Of a stretch of 25,597 bases of DNA, positions 1 to 9,548 are shown piece by piece. The translations under genes and the position numbers were made by a program. Origin of the DNA: Chara braunii (taxonomy: Eukaryota; Streptophyta; Charophyceae; Charales; Characeae); the NCBI GenBank assembly GCA_003427395.1, contig BFEA01000042.1, forward strand, positions 2,793,897 through 2,819,493, in the 5' to 3' direction. The notes beneath the pieces are model-generated. The model was not told the origin of the DNA. It saw nothing but the letters and a program-made list of their open reading frames with translations, and did no database searches. Each line of letters starts with the position of its first letter. The first letter of the stretch is position 1.

Positions 1-51
<51 letters not shown>
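1..51. repeat. (AG)n microsatellite in 5' LTR
   Basis: An uninterrupted AG dinucleotide run is cut by the window edge. The same tract occurs at the matching place in the 3' LTR (10535-10771), so it belongs to the LTR and is not a separate locus. Arg-Glu and Ser-Leu ORFs through it are artefacts. Confidence 0.98.
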
Positions 52-54
<3 letters not shown>

Positions 55-604
55 GGCGACGGGATGTGTTGTAATGGTGTTTCTCTCCTATTCTTCTGAG
101 TACTTTTGGTATCTGGCGCAAGTCGCCCTTGCTTTTTGGATCAACATCTTTGATTTTTCCTTTGTTTTTTCCTTGAGGATTGATGTGTGGTTGTCTCCCC
201 CACTTTCCTCCTCCCTCTGTATGAATTGGTAACGTGATTGGTTGATCACCTACGATCGAATTTCGTATGATCCCTAGCCAGTGGCCGAAGAATTGATGAC
301 TGTCAACTCCTTTTTTTTGTGTGTGTTTGAAGCTGGATGCATGGATGTTTGACGTTTTTCTGTGTGAGTATGAACTAAATGAGCATGCTAGATGATTAAA
401 TGTTTGTCTCACAACAGGATTGCCCACCTTCGGGTTAACAGGCCAGTGCGTACCGGTTCTGAGCTTGTCTACCTGACCGACAGACAGGTCTTGTGCACGC
501 ACGTGTAAGCCCGACCGAAGAAGGTCGTTACTTACACGCATGTCTGCAAGACGTGTACTCGGCCCAACTCCCCGAATGTCTGAATTTCTACCCCACCCTA
601 CAGT

Positions 605-1102
605 ATGAATATCGAAATTCCCTTTCGTATCACTCACCGCGAGTGCCTGAGGGATCGTGAATTCCGAGAGTATTGGGAACATGCGTGTTTGTCTACACGA
701 TCAAGGGTGGAACCTCTGGAATTTCCCTACGTAATAGGGAACAAACGTATTTGCGAGTGGGATATTGATAAGGCCTTGGGACGTATCGCTCATCTCCTCG
801 GCTGCCCTAGCTTATACACGTGTCACATCGTTGCGGAACCCTGAATCATTGTCCCGAAGACCAAATGCCCTCCATATCACCGCATCCTACCCTTTCAGTC
901 CCTGACCATCGTCCCCTCGCGCGCACTCGCTCCCTACAGTAACTGGCCCCAACCCCCATGCTCGGAGTGCATGCAAGACCACGATTATCGAGCCTCCGGC
1001 TTCATCCGGCAAACTTGCTTGGAGGAAGAACGACGGGAGCACAACCTTCTGCTGAGGTCGGTCGCGTCGAATTCCGAGACCTGCGACGTTCGACGTCGGT
1101 AG
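605..1102 (+). pseudogene. LTR-borne ORF, copy 1 (unknown function)
   Basis: The frame opens at ATG 605 and reads 79 codons to a TGA at 842-844. The same frame then continues to a TAG at 1100-1102, for about 165 codons in all. The 3' LTR has AGA where this copy has the TGA, so the stop looks like a later mutation. The predicted protein starts MNIEIPFRIT and is not hydrophobic. It has a CPSLYTC stretch and a PPCSECMQDHDY stretch, which resemble metal-binding Cys pairs but match no finger I can name. The two LTR copies differ inside the frame by indels of 6 and 3 nt only, which keeps the reading frame. I do not recognise the protein. It could also be a chance ORF. Confidence 0.5.
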
Positions 1103-1389
1103 GTGATCAGCCAACGAGATAGCCATCATAGCGTCCCGGCGGTACACCTGATACGAGTCCGACCCAGACGACGGAACCAACGAAGGCGGTAGTTCCACTC
1201 TCCGAAGCATAAAATAGGACTCTGACTCGAGTCTACCCTTTTGCATTCGTATCCCTGAAACTTGTCACATGAAATCTCAGTTCTGATCTGGGACTCCACC
1301 CCCACTCTCCTAAAATCCTTGGCACACCTCCTTTTCGCACTTTCAGGCCCACTCTCACTCCAATCAGGAAGTCACGCCGGACATTAGGC

Positions 1390-1402
1390 TGGTATCGGAG
1401 CC
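1390..1402 (+). other. Primer-binding site, initiator tRNA-Met
   Basis: The sequence TGGTATCGGAGCC differs at one base from the usual plant primer site TGGTATCAGAGCC, which is complementary to the 3' end of initiator tRNA-Met. It lies where homology to the 3' LTR stops, as expected for the start of minus-strand DNA synthesis. This fixes the 5' LTR end and element orientation. An untranslated leader of about 145 bp separates it from gag. Confidence 0.9.
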
Positions 1403-1546
1403 GAAACGTGGTAAGCTGAGGAATTGCCAAGAGAGTAAGTTGTGTAGATCGATCTGGCGAACAGAGGATGACCTAGGCAAAAGAACACGTCACGATGCGA
1501 CCCTATAATAACTAGGAGTAGATCAGTCGGACGACAGGTTGCCAAC

Positions 1547-2870
1547 ATGAACGTCAACACTGCACCAAACGCTGGCGGGGTTCCGGCTCCTCAAGTCCAG
1601 ATGCCTGCAGCACCACCTGACTTATATCTCTTCGAGCCCACAAATCACTTGGTCGGGCCATGGCTAGCTACGCTGCATGCGCAACAATATTACAATGACG
1701 AAGCTCGGATCAACACCCCCGCCCGGTTGGGAGGGGATGCGCGTCAATGGTTCAACACCTACGCTTCGGTAGATCTCCCGACCTTCGAGAGGGACTTCTT
1801 ACACCGATTCGATTACATACATCCCGAACATGCCTTCTTCATGATTAAAGATCGAGTCCAAAAGCCTCTCGAGTCCAACACGGAGTATCGCAGTAGGTTC
1901 TATAGGTTGTTCGTTAAGTCGGGGCGAAACAAGAAAGTTGGAAGAGATTTGTTCATTGACAGACACCGAAGCCGCACTATACGGGCAAAATTTATTCCCC
2001 CATCAATCATACCATGCAACAGATCATGGATGGGGCATAAGAGATGGAACTAAGATTCGCCGCCAGCTTTCTAGAAGGCGAGGACCATGCTAAAGAAGGA
2101 GATTCCTCCAAATTGGCTAGAGCGAAGGCCGAGCTAGCCACGCTTCGAACGAATTTGAAAACATGGGCTTCGTTTCCGGCATCGTCACCTCTCTAGAATA
2201 GGTTGGAGGCAATAGATTGATATCAGATGCAACCCGGGGGCTACCTGTAATGGTAACACCTCCGCCTCCCCCGGATACGGTTGCTAAGCCAAATGAATCC
2301 AGTGCCATACTAGAATTAACGCGGATGCTAGTTACCCTAATGCAGGAAAGTAAGAAAGAACAATGTGAACACAATACCCAGATAAAATCTTTGATGCGAT
2401 TGATGCGGCCCATCACTATCCGAGCGGCGCCGATAACGTTAGGAGCCGCCCCCGGCCAAGTGGTGAGTGGCGCTGTAGCTAGCACAGGCGTATGCTACAC
2501 GTGTCACCAGCTGGGCCAAATAGCCCGTGACTGCCCCAACCGACCAGCGCAAACACGGATAGGAGCAGCCCCTGTGGCAACGACACCCGTAGCCAACGGA
2601 CCAGGGAGGGTAGGCACGATGGTAGAAGAGGCTGAGGGGGCAGAAAGCGCGATAATCACTACTGAGGAAGCCGCGGAGCTTATCCCACTCGTTCAATACA
2701 TCTTACTAGGTTACCCGGGATTGGGAATGATCGGAACCATCCGCCCCACAAACGAACAACGTGAAATAACGGAGTGGAGACCATCTCCCGAGGAAATGGA
2801 ATCGGGTGCCCCTGCTTTTGTTACAAAGGAAATTGATGTCCTGAACATCGTCCGAGCCTTGGACCACTGA
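1547..2870 (+). pseudogene. gag: gag (capsid and nucleocapsid), frameshifted
   Basis: Gag packages the element RNA into virus-like particles. The first piece (1547-2053, 168 codons) has a Pro/Ala-rich start and then the retrotransposon gag signature: GDARQWFNTY, then FERDFLHRF, then a run ending YRSRFYRLF. The frame breaks near 1920. A coherent continuation (AASFLEGEDHAKEG) appears in another frame from 2041, just after a TAA at 2038. The last piece (2217-2870) holds a Pro-rich linker, a charged helix-like segment (residues about 30-60), and a zinc knuckle at 2493-2534. At least three frames are needed to read it through. The start at 1547 is chosen because it is the first ATG after the primer site that leads into the gag domain. 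Confidence 0.85.
2493..2534 (+). other. CCHC zinc knuckle of nucleocapsid, His replaced by Gln
   Basis: The translated motif is CYTCHQLGQIARDC. Spacing fits C-x2-C-x4-H-x4-C, except that the His position is Gln (codon CAA, one base from CAC or CAT). The knuckle normally binds zinc and packages RNA, and loss of His would be expected to disable it. A PNRPAQ tail follows, as in many Gag proteins. Confidence 0.85.
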
Positions 2871-2935
2871 ATTCCCTTGCCTATCAGGCACCTGCTATCC
2901 ATATCGGAACAGGCGAATGAACGAATACTGCAACA

Positions 2936-3483
2936 TTGCAAGGCAAACCGGAAATGATTTGCTCTTGCCAAACAAGCAGCCTTCAAAGGGAAGCCCCCAT
3001 CCAAGAAGACAAGCCCGATGACCCCAGCACCTCGGATCCAATACGGATAGGATTAATCCCAAAAGACGGCCATTTTCTGCGCATTAAGGTCATTCTATGG
3101 AAATCTGCGAAATGCGATATAGAAGTTTGGGGAATTCAGTATAGTGCTATCATCAACTCAAGGGCCTCGGTTCTGACCATCTCTCTAAGGGTCGTGGAAT
3201 GGACAGGTAGAAGAAAAGATCTGATCCTGTTAGCGAAAGGAGATCATTTTGTCTCCGCCGACGAAGAAAAGATCAAGGTGGTGGGAAGGATGACAAATGT
3301 CGTGTTTCAACACGCCTTGGGGGATGTCGTTACTGTCGTAGTATTGGACTTGAACACGGCATCCTCATGCGATTGTCGTCCCTCACTGCGCTACAAGTCA
3401 GCCTGGATTTCGAAAGGCGATCAATCATCCTTCGGAACACGGGTGGAAAACCGTATGTTATCCCGATGCGTTTAACTCTTTGA
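2936..3483 (+). pseudogene. pol: pol: aspartic protease domain, inactivated
   Basis: Retropepsin-type protease cuts the Gag-Pol polyprotein. The frame 2936-3475 contains the active-site region reading AIINSRAS at 3149-3169, where active families have Asp-Ser/Thr-Gly-Ala. The Asp is Asn (AAC, 3155-3157) and the Gly is Arg (AGG, 3161-3163), each one G-to-A change from the expected codon. Near 3355 the sense frame shifts by one. From about 3361 the protease C-terminal part continues (LDFERRSIILRNTGGKPY) to a TGA at 3481-3483. The dimer interface cannot be judged. Confidence 0.8.
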
Positions 3484-4221
3484 ACTATGCTACCTGCGGA
3501 TCGGAAAAATCTCCCAGGAAGCGGGGAACCGCTCCGGGTGATCACCTGGAAAGAACCCCCTAGCAAACCAGACCCTAAGGAAAAAGAACCCGAACTGTCG
3601 CCCAACACTTTTGACAGCGAGGACGAGGCGGACCCTGTTATCCGAGATATGGCGTACCAACTGATTCGCTACCCAGTCCGAGAGAAAGCCACAAAAACGT
3701 TTGTCCTTACGAAAAGGGATCTCCAACGAACGCAAGCTTTAATCCTAGGGGAACCATTGGTACATATATCCCAAATGACTGATTCTTGGGAACCCCCTCA
3801 AACCTTATACGAAGCTACCACCCCGCTCCTCCCCAAGTACAGTGGTAAGAAAGTCTTCTGCGATATTACGAAACTACCCCACTCCTTGCTCTCTATAGGA
3901 AAGGAGGTTCGATTGCTGCGCCAGGGCACCGAGAGCTAAGCTCTAGAACCCCCTGGGCGCGACAATCCCCCGCCTTACGAACTCGGGATCAAAATTGCCA
4001 AGAAAACCGTAAGCGCTCAAGACATTGACGACGGAGTAACGCTGGAGGAACACGTGGCAATTCGCAAGGAAGACACCCAAATGGTTGCCACGGTGTTCTC
4101 GTGGCGATCAGACAACTCATTCATTTCGTTTCCCCTACCCGGAAATGGTAAAAAGATGAGCACAATGCAAGTGACAGTTAACATACACGGACAACTTTAT
4201 GAACTACATGCGCCCTAGTAG
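3484..4221 (+). pseudogene. pol: pol: protease to reverse transcriptase linker
   Basis: This is the same frame as the end of the protease and the start of the reverse transcriptase, so it is part of one former pol ORF. It is open at 3487-3939 (150 codons), then stop TAA, then open to a double TAG at 4216-4221. The sequence is hydrophilic and Pro/Glu/Lys-rich at first (KPDPKEKEPELSPN). No domain is recognised. Such linkers are poorly conserved between families. There is no independent ATG that would argue for a separate gene. Confidence 0.7.
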
Positions 4222-4981
4222 GTGCCCGATGAAACTCACCGCCTGATTGCGGACATCATGACCGAATATCAAGGGGCGATTAGTGTCAAGGACACAGATA
4301 TCGGACTGTCTTTAGTTATTCAACGTGAAATCCAAACCGGAACGCACCGACCAATCCACTGCAAACCATACCGATACTCCCTCGCAGAATGGGGGACGAC
4401 GTTAGAACGAATCCGATAATTTGAGGCTAACGGATGGATCGAGCCAGTCACAGGGCCCTGGTCCTTCCCTGTGGTCCTAGTCCCGAAGAAGAATGAGTCG
4501 ATTTGTATATGCATCAATTCTAGAAAATTGAACGATATCACGATGAAAGAGGTGTACCCTCTTCCCCGGATTGATGATTTGCTGGATGCGATTGGGTGTG
4601 CTAATTATTTTAGTAAGTTTGATATCCGTCATAAAGTTTTATCATATCCTGGTCAAGAAAGAGGATCGGCCCGAAATGGCGTTTGTAATATTCGAAGGCA
4701 CCTAGGAGTGGATTTGTTGCCCCATGGGAATATGTAATGCCCCAGCCACCTTCCAGAGAGCAATGAACGTCACTTTCCATAATTTTGTCAACAAGACCAG
4801 ACTGACCTAGGGAATGATTAAGTTTTGTGTCATTGTGTACATGAACGACATCCTGGTGTATTCTAAATCATTTCACGGACACACACAACACATCGAATGG
4901 ACACTTGGGGCATTACGGGATGCTGGATTCAAGATCGCACTGGAGAAAAGTGAGTTTTCCTCTCCGAGATCTCGTTTTTAG
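4222..4981 (+). pseudogene. pol: pol: reverse transcriptase domain, YMDD changed to YMND
   Basis: The RNA-dependent DNA polymerase signature is clear. HRPIHCKPYRYSLAE lies in the first piece. GWIEPVTGPWSFPVVLVPKK, then INSRKLND, then YPLPRIDDLLDA, then NYFSKFDIR follow in order (4420-4630). The frame shifts near 4640-4660 and continues with KKEDRPEMAF, then ICCPMGICNAPATFQRAMN (motif B). The catalytic motif reads VYMNDILVYSKS at 4835-4870. The first Asp of the pair is Asn (AAC, 4844-4846), which should abolish polymerase activity. Stops at 4420 and within the second frame, plus the frameshift, show that it is dead. The order and spelling of the motifs place it in Ty3/gypsy and not Ty1/copia. 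Confidence 0.93.
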
Positions 4982-5746
4982 GGTACGTGGTGACTCGAGG
5001 GGGTTTGAGACCAAATTCAAGAAAGGTCAAGGCGGCTCAAAACACACCCACACCCACGTCAGTGACGTAGGTTTGAGCCTTTCTGGGACGGGCCTCGTAT
5101 TACCGGCGATTTATCAAGGGATTCGCGAGAATCGCTCGGCCACAGACAAACCTCCTACGAAACAACCAGCCACTGAAGTGGGACACGGAGTGCGAACATG
5201 CCTTTGTCACCTTGAAGGGGGCCCTAGCCCCCTCACCTATGTTGATTCGACCTAATCCCGAGAAACAATTCATACTCATCACGGACTGACAGCATGAGGT
5301 GATCTCCGCTATTTTGGCCCAAATGGGGAAGGACGACCGCGAACACGTCATCGAGTATGCCTTCGAATGGTACCCGACGAACGACGAAATGACTCGGCCC
5401 TCATCGCGAGTGCTACGTGGTCGTTTGGGGAATTCGGCACTTTCATCTGGATCTGTTCGGGCAGAAGTTCCTCCTCGTTACGGATCATGAGCCCCTGTTG
5501 GCTCTCAAGAGGCTCACTAACTAAACGGGCATGATTGGACGATGGGTTGTCCGGCTACAGGAACATGACTTCAACATCGTCCATCGAAAGACAGAGAAGC
5601 ACGAAAACGTCGACGGACTGACACGACTGCATCGGCCAAGCAAGGTGGCCATAGGGAAAGAGATCACTTCGTGGAAGGAGCTGGAGCCGACCAAGGGACC
5701 GTCGTACGGAGAGGTGGCCATTCTCCCCCGAACCTACTGGAAGTGA
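4981..5746 (+). pseudogene. pol: pol: connection and RNase H domain, broken
   Basis: RNase H removes the RNA strand of the RNA-DNA hybrid. Frame one (4981-5490) contains the connection motif SYYRRFIKGFARIARP, then KWDTECEHAFVTLKGAL, then FILITD followed by a TGA where many Ty3/gypsy RNase H domains have a Trp codon. It then reads QHEVISAILAQMG and REHVIEYA. The next frame, from about 5405, continues RECYVVVWGIRHFHLDLFG, LLVTDHEPLLALKRLTN, a TAA, then GMIGRWVVRLQEHDFNIVHR and DGLTRL. The acidic catalytic positions in TD, RECY and VTDHEP remain readable, so the domain is dead through frame breaks and stops rather than visible active-site change. Confidence 0.9.
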
Positions 5747-5749
5747 CAC

Positions 5750-6246
5750 GTGGACACGATGGGGACGTCTGGAAAAGGTAATTCCAAGGGCCCCCTTTCT
5801 CCCCTCTTATCTTCTTTTTTTCTTTCCCTGCCCGACAAGTTCTGATTTTTTGCAAAGCAATATCACACGTTTATTCAGTCCCTATGCGTCCCAGTGGGGA
5901 AGGATATGTCGAGTTGGTAGACTCTGAACGATGTGTCTCTAGGGCGCATGACTCTTGTGTCCAATACAGGAACGCGAGTAAAGCTAGGTTATGTCCTTTG
6001 TGTCGTAGCGACAAGCTCCCAACAGAGGCTCGATTCCTCGAAGCCACGTTCGAAGGGCTAAAAAAGACACGTCGGTTTCGGCGTGCCGAGGTATGAACAT
6101 ATGTCGTCCTAATAGCTACGGTAGTCGAAAACTCCCTCCAGGAATTCACCAAGGAAGATCGGAGGCGGGCCAACGAGAGGGCACGGGATTACCGATGGAG
6201 CGATGGACGGTTAGTGAAACGAAAGACTGACTCAAGTGAGATTTGA
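5750..6246 (+). pseudogene. pol: pol: Cys/His-rich insert between RNase H and integrase
   Basis: This stretch lies between RNase H and the integrase zinc domain in the expected strand. It begins with a pyrimidine-rich stretch (5783-5830), which could be an intron-like insertion since GTAA follows AAAAG at 5779. Then comes an open segment at 5884-6096. Its centre reads RCVSRAHDSCVQY and then RLCPLCRSDKL, that is C-x4-H-x2-C-x11-C-x2-C. The H-x2-C...CPLCR half resembles the second half of RING-H2 fingers, but no first half is visible. After a TGA (6094-6096) the same frame continues with charged helix-like sequence (TKEDRRRANERARDYRW) to a TGA at 6244. Most Ty3/gypsy elements have only a short spacer here. 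The RING comparison is an inference. Confidence 0.55.
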
Positions 6247-6260
6247 ATGTCGGTGCCTCA

Positions 6261-6973
6261 TCTGTTTATGAGGTACAACTGGTTAAGTTAGCTCAAAAGG
6301 CAACCGCTGCCCACTTTGCTATCAGGATTACAAAGTCGGTTATTGACAAGAACGAATGATACTGGTCCAATATTAGGGACGATGTTAAATTCAGCGTAAA
6401 AAATTGTTCGTTGTGCACGGCAGATAAAACGTCAATTCAGCCTCCCCGGTCCATTACCCCAATGGTAGTCGAACGACCATTCCAAATAGTAAGTATAGAC
6501 ACGGTGAACATTATCGTTCCCCCTAGCCCGGATAGTTGTGAATATTCAGTCCTCCTTGTTTTTGTGGACCACTTCTCCAAATGGATAGAGGCGTGTCCTT
6601 GTAAGACGCGACAAACGACGGAAATAGTGCAATATATCAACCGTTTCCTCGGAATGCATCAGGATACCGAGGAGATCCTAATGAACAATGGGGCCGAATT
6701 CCGATGGGAAGTCTGAGGAGTCTGGTCAAGCATGGTGTTTCTATTTGGAACACCGCCCCACATATATCCCAATCAAACAGCCTCGTAGAAAATGCCAACC
6801 GAGTAATTCAATCCGCCCTCCGACGAAATATCGCCGCTAGAAATATGATGCCTTGGCCCAATATAGTGGACCACATCCTAGCCGTTCATCGGGGGACCCC
6901 CTATGAGTCCACTGACCTGACCCCTTCTAGTTACGAACCAGTAGCTTGGCTTGCGTACCTCTGCCGAACCTGA
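6261..6973 (+). pseudogene. pol: pol: integrase, zinc-binding and catalytic core, inactivated
   Basis: Integrase inserts the DNA copy into the genome. The HHCC-type zinc region is recognisable: LVKLAQKATAAHFAI, then YWSNIRDDV, then CSLCTADK. The first His seems to be Gln (6294-6296). The core reads PFQIVSIDTVN (first catalytic Asp, 6498-6500), then VFVDHFSKWIEA. The second catalytic site reads ILMNNGAEF where families have TDNGxEF, so Asp is Asn (AAC, 6684-6686). After a frameshift near 6705 it continues SQSNSLVENANRVIQSALRR, with the third acidic residue Glu at 6788-6790. The spacing from the second site is about 35 residues, as in DD(35)E. It ends with STDLTPS near 6930. A TGA cuts the zinc region at about 6357. 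Confidence 0.92.
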
Positions 6974-7462
6974 ACTACGAGACGACCCTTGGGCGACGAG
7001 CCACGAGGGTGGCAGTCAAGAACAACGCTTAACGCCACTTGGAACTGATGGAAAAGGCCCTCCCTCGGTTAGCCTAGAAAAAACAGCGGATGGCAGAAAT
7101 GGCCCACGGACGCCAGGTCCGGAGCTGTGAGGCCCGAAACGGGAACGCTGGACCCCGGCCCCAGTATAAATTAGGGGACATAGTGCAGGTAAAGAAATGT
7201 GCTCGCCAGGGCAAGCTAGGCTTAGCTAGCGCTAGGATTCTTCGAGTGATTCCACGTAGTCGAACTTGGTCCTAGCGAAGTGAACACCGTGCGGCTTGCG
7301 CCCGATATCTCAAGAAGCCGATCGACTCGACCGATCATCCGACACGTGTTTCTCTCACCGTCTACGTCGTCCCCCACTTCTGAGGAGGAAGACGATGATT
7401 TCAAATACCCTGCTTCTCCTTCTTCCCAACCTTCGTCTCCACCTTCTCCCCCATCGTCATGA
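6974..7462 (+). pseudogene. pol: pol: integrase C-terminal region and Ser/Pro/Glu tail
   Basis: Pieces in the pol direction read MAEMAHGRQVRS and then PQYKLGDIVQVKK (7090-7275). This is the usual region after the integrase core, where the fold binds DNA and a GDxVxV-type motif occurs. A second piece (7280-7462) reads EVNTVRLAP with an acidic EEEDDDFKYP and a Ser-Pro tail. No chromodomain is present. The final codon TCA is followed by TGA at 7460-7462, which overlaps the ATG of the next ORF. Frame breaks occur near 6960-7090 and near 7235-7280. Confidence 0.75.
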
Positions 7463-8969
7463 GTTTTTCTGCAAAGCAGGTCATTAGTGAGCGTCTAATG
7501 AGACCTGGGGGGCATATCTCGTCTATCCGGCAGGTGCAGCGACCACGATTAAGTCCTGATCTGCTTCAATTTGCGGCTTTCTTCAGCACGGCGGCCGTCC
7601 ACGCGGCAACAGAGTTTCGGTTCGTACGAGTCAGTGATAGAGTGTGAGTGTTGGTTAAGGCGTCGACTTTTCTATGGCTGTCTCCACCAGGCGTTAGCCA
7701 CGTGTCAGTAATCATCGCCTTTACCAGCGATCTTAGAACGCTTCATGAAGCATCCCACACGGGCGTCCTCTGACAATTGCAGATCTGGGCGCGGGATCTC
7801 ACGACCGCATGGATCCAACTGTTAGCTCAGCCTGGCGATCGGATTGTCTCCACTAATGACGTCGATCTCAGCCAGCTCCGATTTTCTCATGTTGCGCCGG
7901 AGGTCTTCATCCCGGAGCTCCTTCACTTTGCGCCGCCCCAATGAACCGGCATAGCCTCTCGACTTTCGAGCCTCCCTCCGACCTCCCCACCTAAGGCTTC
8001 TGGCAGTCCGCTACCGATGCCCCTTTATCCTTTCGGGTCAGGCAGCTGAACGTGTTGATCCTTGAAGCCGGCAAGTAAAGGGAGTGGTGGAACGCGTACA
8101 TTGTGCTCAGTTTCTGTCTTCTCGAGGTGGTGTTCAATTGGGCCGAGCCAGCCAACAAGGACGAGGAAGACAAAGTCCCCGACGACGAGGTAGAGTTGCC
8201 GATAGTCCAAGTGTGGAGAATGGATACAGATGGGGAGCTCTTGGGGATCCTGTTCGGAAAGGTGAGGGACGACCATCTGGAGTTGATCACGAGTGAAGTC
8301 CTGGTATTCCTGGCGCAACTCTTGGACGACCTGCCTCTAGACGTCCTTTTGCGCTACGACGAGAGGCCCACACCGGCCCCGCTCACTCGTACCTTAGCGC
8401 CACATTTGCTGTGGTCCACGTGCACGAAGATCGACGAGGACAATTGCTACTACTCCTCCTCGAGCCACTACCTGGTTATCGACGTGACTGATCTCACCTT
8501 TTGGGATCCAATCATTCGGAGAGGAGACGAGAGAGAGGAGGCGGACAAAGAAGAAGAAGAGGAAAATTCGGGGACAAAATCTGACGATCCTGATTACAAC
8601 GGGACGGGGGAGAGTGAGTTAGGAGCAAGTACTAAATCGGAGGAGTCGGGTAGCGCCAGCAAACGGAGCAAGGAAGAAGATGAAGCCGCAACGTAGAAGA
8701 GGTGAGAGAAGGCAGAAGGAAAGCGGTCAATCGAGCAATTGCACGGACCAGCGGCGCAACTGTTACAAGGCCATCCAACGCGCAACCCGGAGCCGCCGCA
8801 GGAGGAACCGATAAGAGATGGCGTCGCCACTGTCGAGGGATCAAGCAGCAGGCGTCGAAGAAGAAGTCCTTCGCCGACTCAATCCCCTCCGCCACGACCC
8901 ACCTTTCGCCTAAGTGGAGATGAGGGCGCTTGGGCTTCGTTCCCGGTCTTGATCCCATCTCCCCCTTGA
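7459..8969 (+). pseudogene. Extra ORF downstream of pol (ORF3), unknown function
   Basis: The ATG at 7459 overlaps the pol stop as ATGA. Frame one runs 7459-7944, with stops at 7645 (TGA) and 7771 (TGA), and the text between the stops stays protein-like (QIWARDLTTAWIQLL, then PEVFIPELLHFAPP). After 7944 the sense shifts by one frame. From about 7995 the second frame reads FWQSATDAPLSFRVRQL, one TAA, then a long open part to 8693. This part contains a short hydrophobic stretch (LSFCLLEVVFNW), LGILFGKVRDDHLELI and HYLVIDVTDLTFWDP, then a very acidic Glu/Asp/Ser segment. Beyond TAG 8694 and TGA 8703 the frame stays open to 8969, with an Arg-rich SSSRRRRRSPSP and Pro-rich end. About 500 codons in all. 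No signal peptide and no clear membrane anchor, so an env-type role is not supported. I do not recognise the family. Confidence 0.7.
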
Positions 8970-9548
8970 TTACCTTACCCTTCAGCAGCAGGCAGGCAGT
9001 TCTCCGTTTTGTCTCGACTGGCACCCCTTCTTGCCTCCCCTTTTCCACCAACTCTATTCCACCCGCCTCATCATCACCGTCTTCCCGCATGCCACCACTC
9101 GTTCTCTCGTCACCTCCTTTCCCCTCCACTTCCTTCTCTTCAACGCGGCATGAAGCAAATATAATAATATGTCCCGGCGTGCGAAGATTATGAGAATTTC
9201 CGTGCAGCGATCCCCCGCACCCTCTGTACCCTCTACCCCACCAAGACCATCGTTTCCCTCGCATCCAACGCACCGTCAACTACACTCGACTCCCCATTGG
9301 AGACCGAGAACTCCATCGCTTTCTGCCACCTCTCCCACAAGCTCACCCTCCTTTTCCTCCGCCCGTCATAAGATTACCCTTCCCCGACAACCTCTAGGAT
9401 CGGAGCTCATGAATGCCACCTGGATGACTTCCACACTCTTATCTCACGGTAAATGTCACGTGTAAGCTCCACGTCGATCGTCGGCATACCCTGTGGGATC
9501 GATGGATGATGAGAGAGCAAGCACGAGCTTGCTCAAGATTGGAACCCC
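8970..9548 (+). other. Pyrimidine-rich region after ORF3, and possible polypurine tract
   Basis: 8970-9465 is C/T-rich and open in more than one frame. Ser/Pro-rich readings occur in two frames and another reads CEDYENFRAAIP, so a continuation of ORF3 is possible but no frame is clearly favoured. 9492-9522 is purine-rich (GGGATCGATGGATGATGAGA) and lies just upstream of the proposed 3' LTR start, where the plus-strand primer should be. This placement is tentative. Confidence 0.35.

Larger units (their letters stand above)
1..1386 (+). repeat. 5' LTR (3' portion only)
   Basis: This stretch aligns over its length with 10535-12105, starting in the same (AG)n tract and followed by the same text. 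The match fades at about 1386-1392, where the primer-binding site begins. The left end lies before the window, so U3 and the promoter of this copy are not visible. Differences from the 3' copy are mostly transitions, with indels of 3, 5, 6 and 9 nt. It contains an ORF at 605-1102. Boundary precision at the right end is about 8 bp. Confidence 0.9.
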
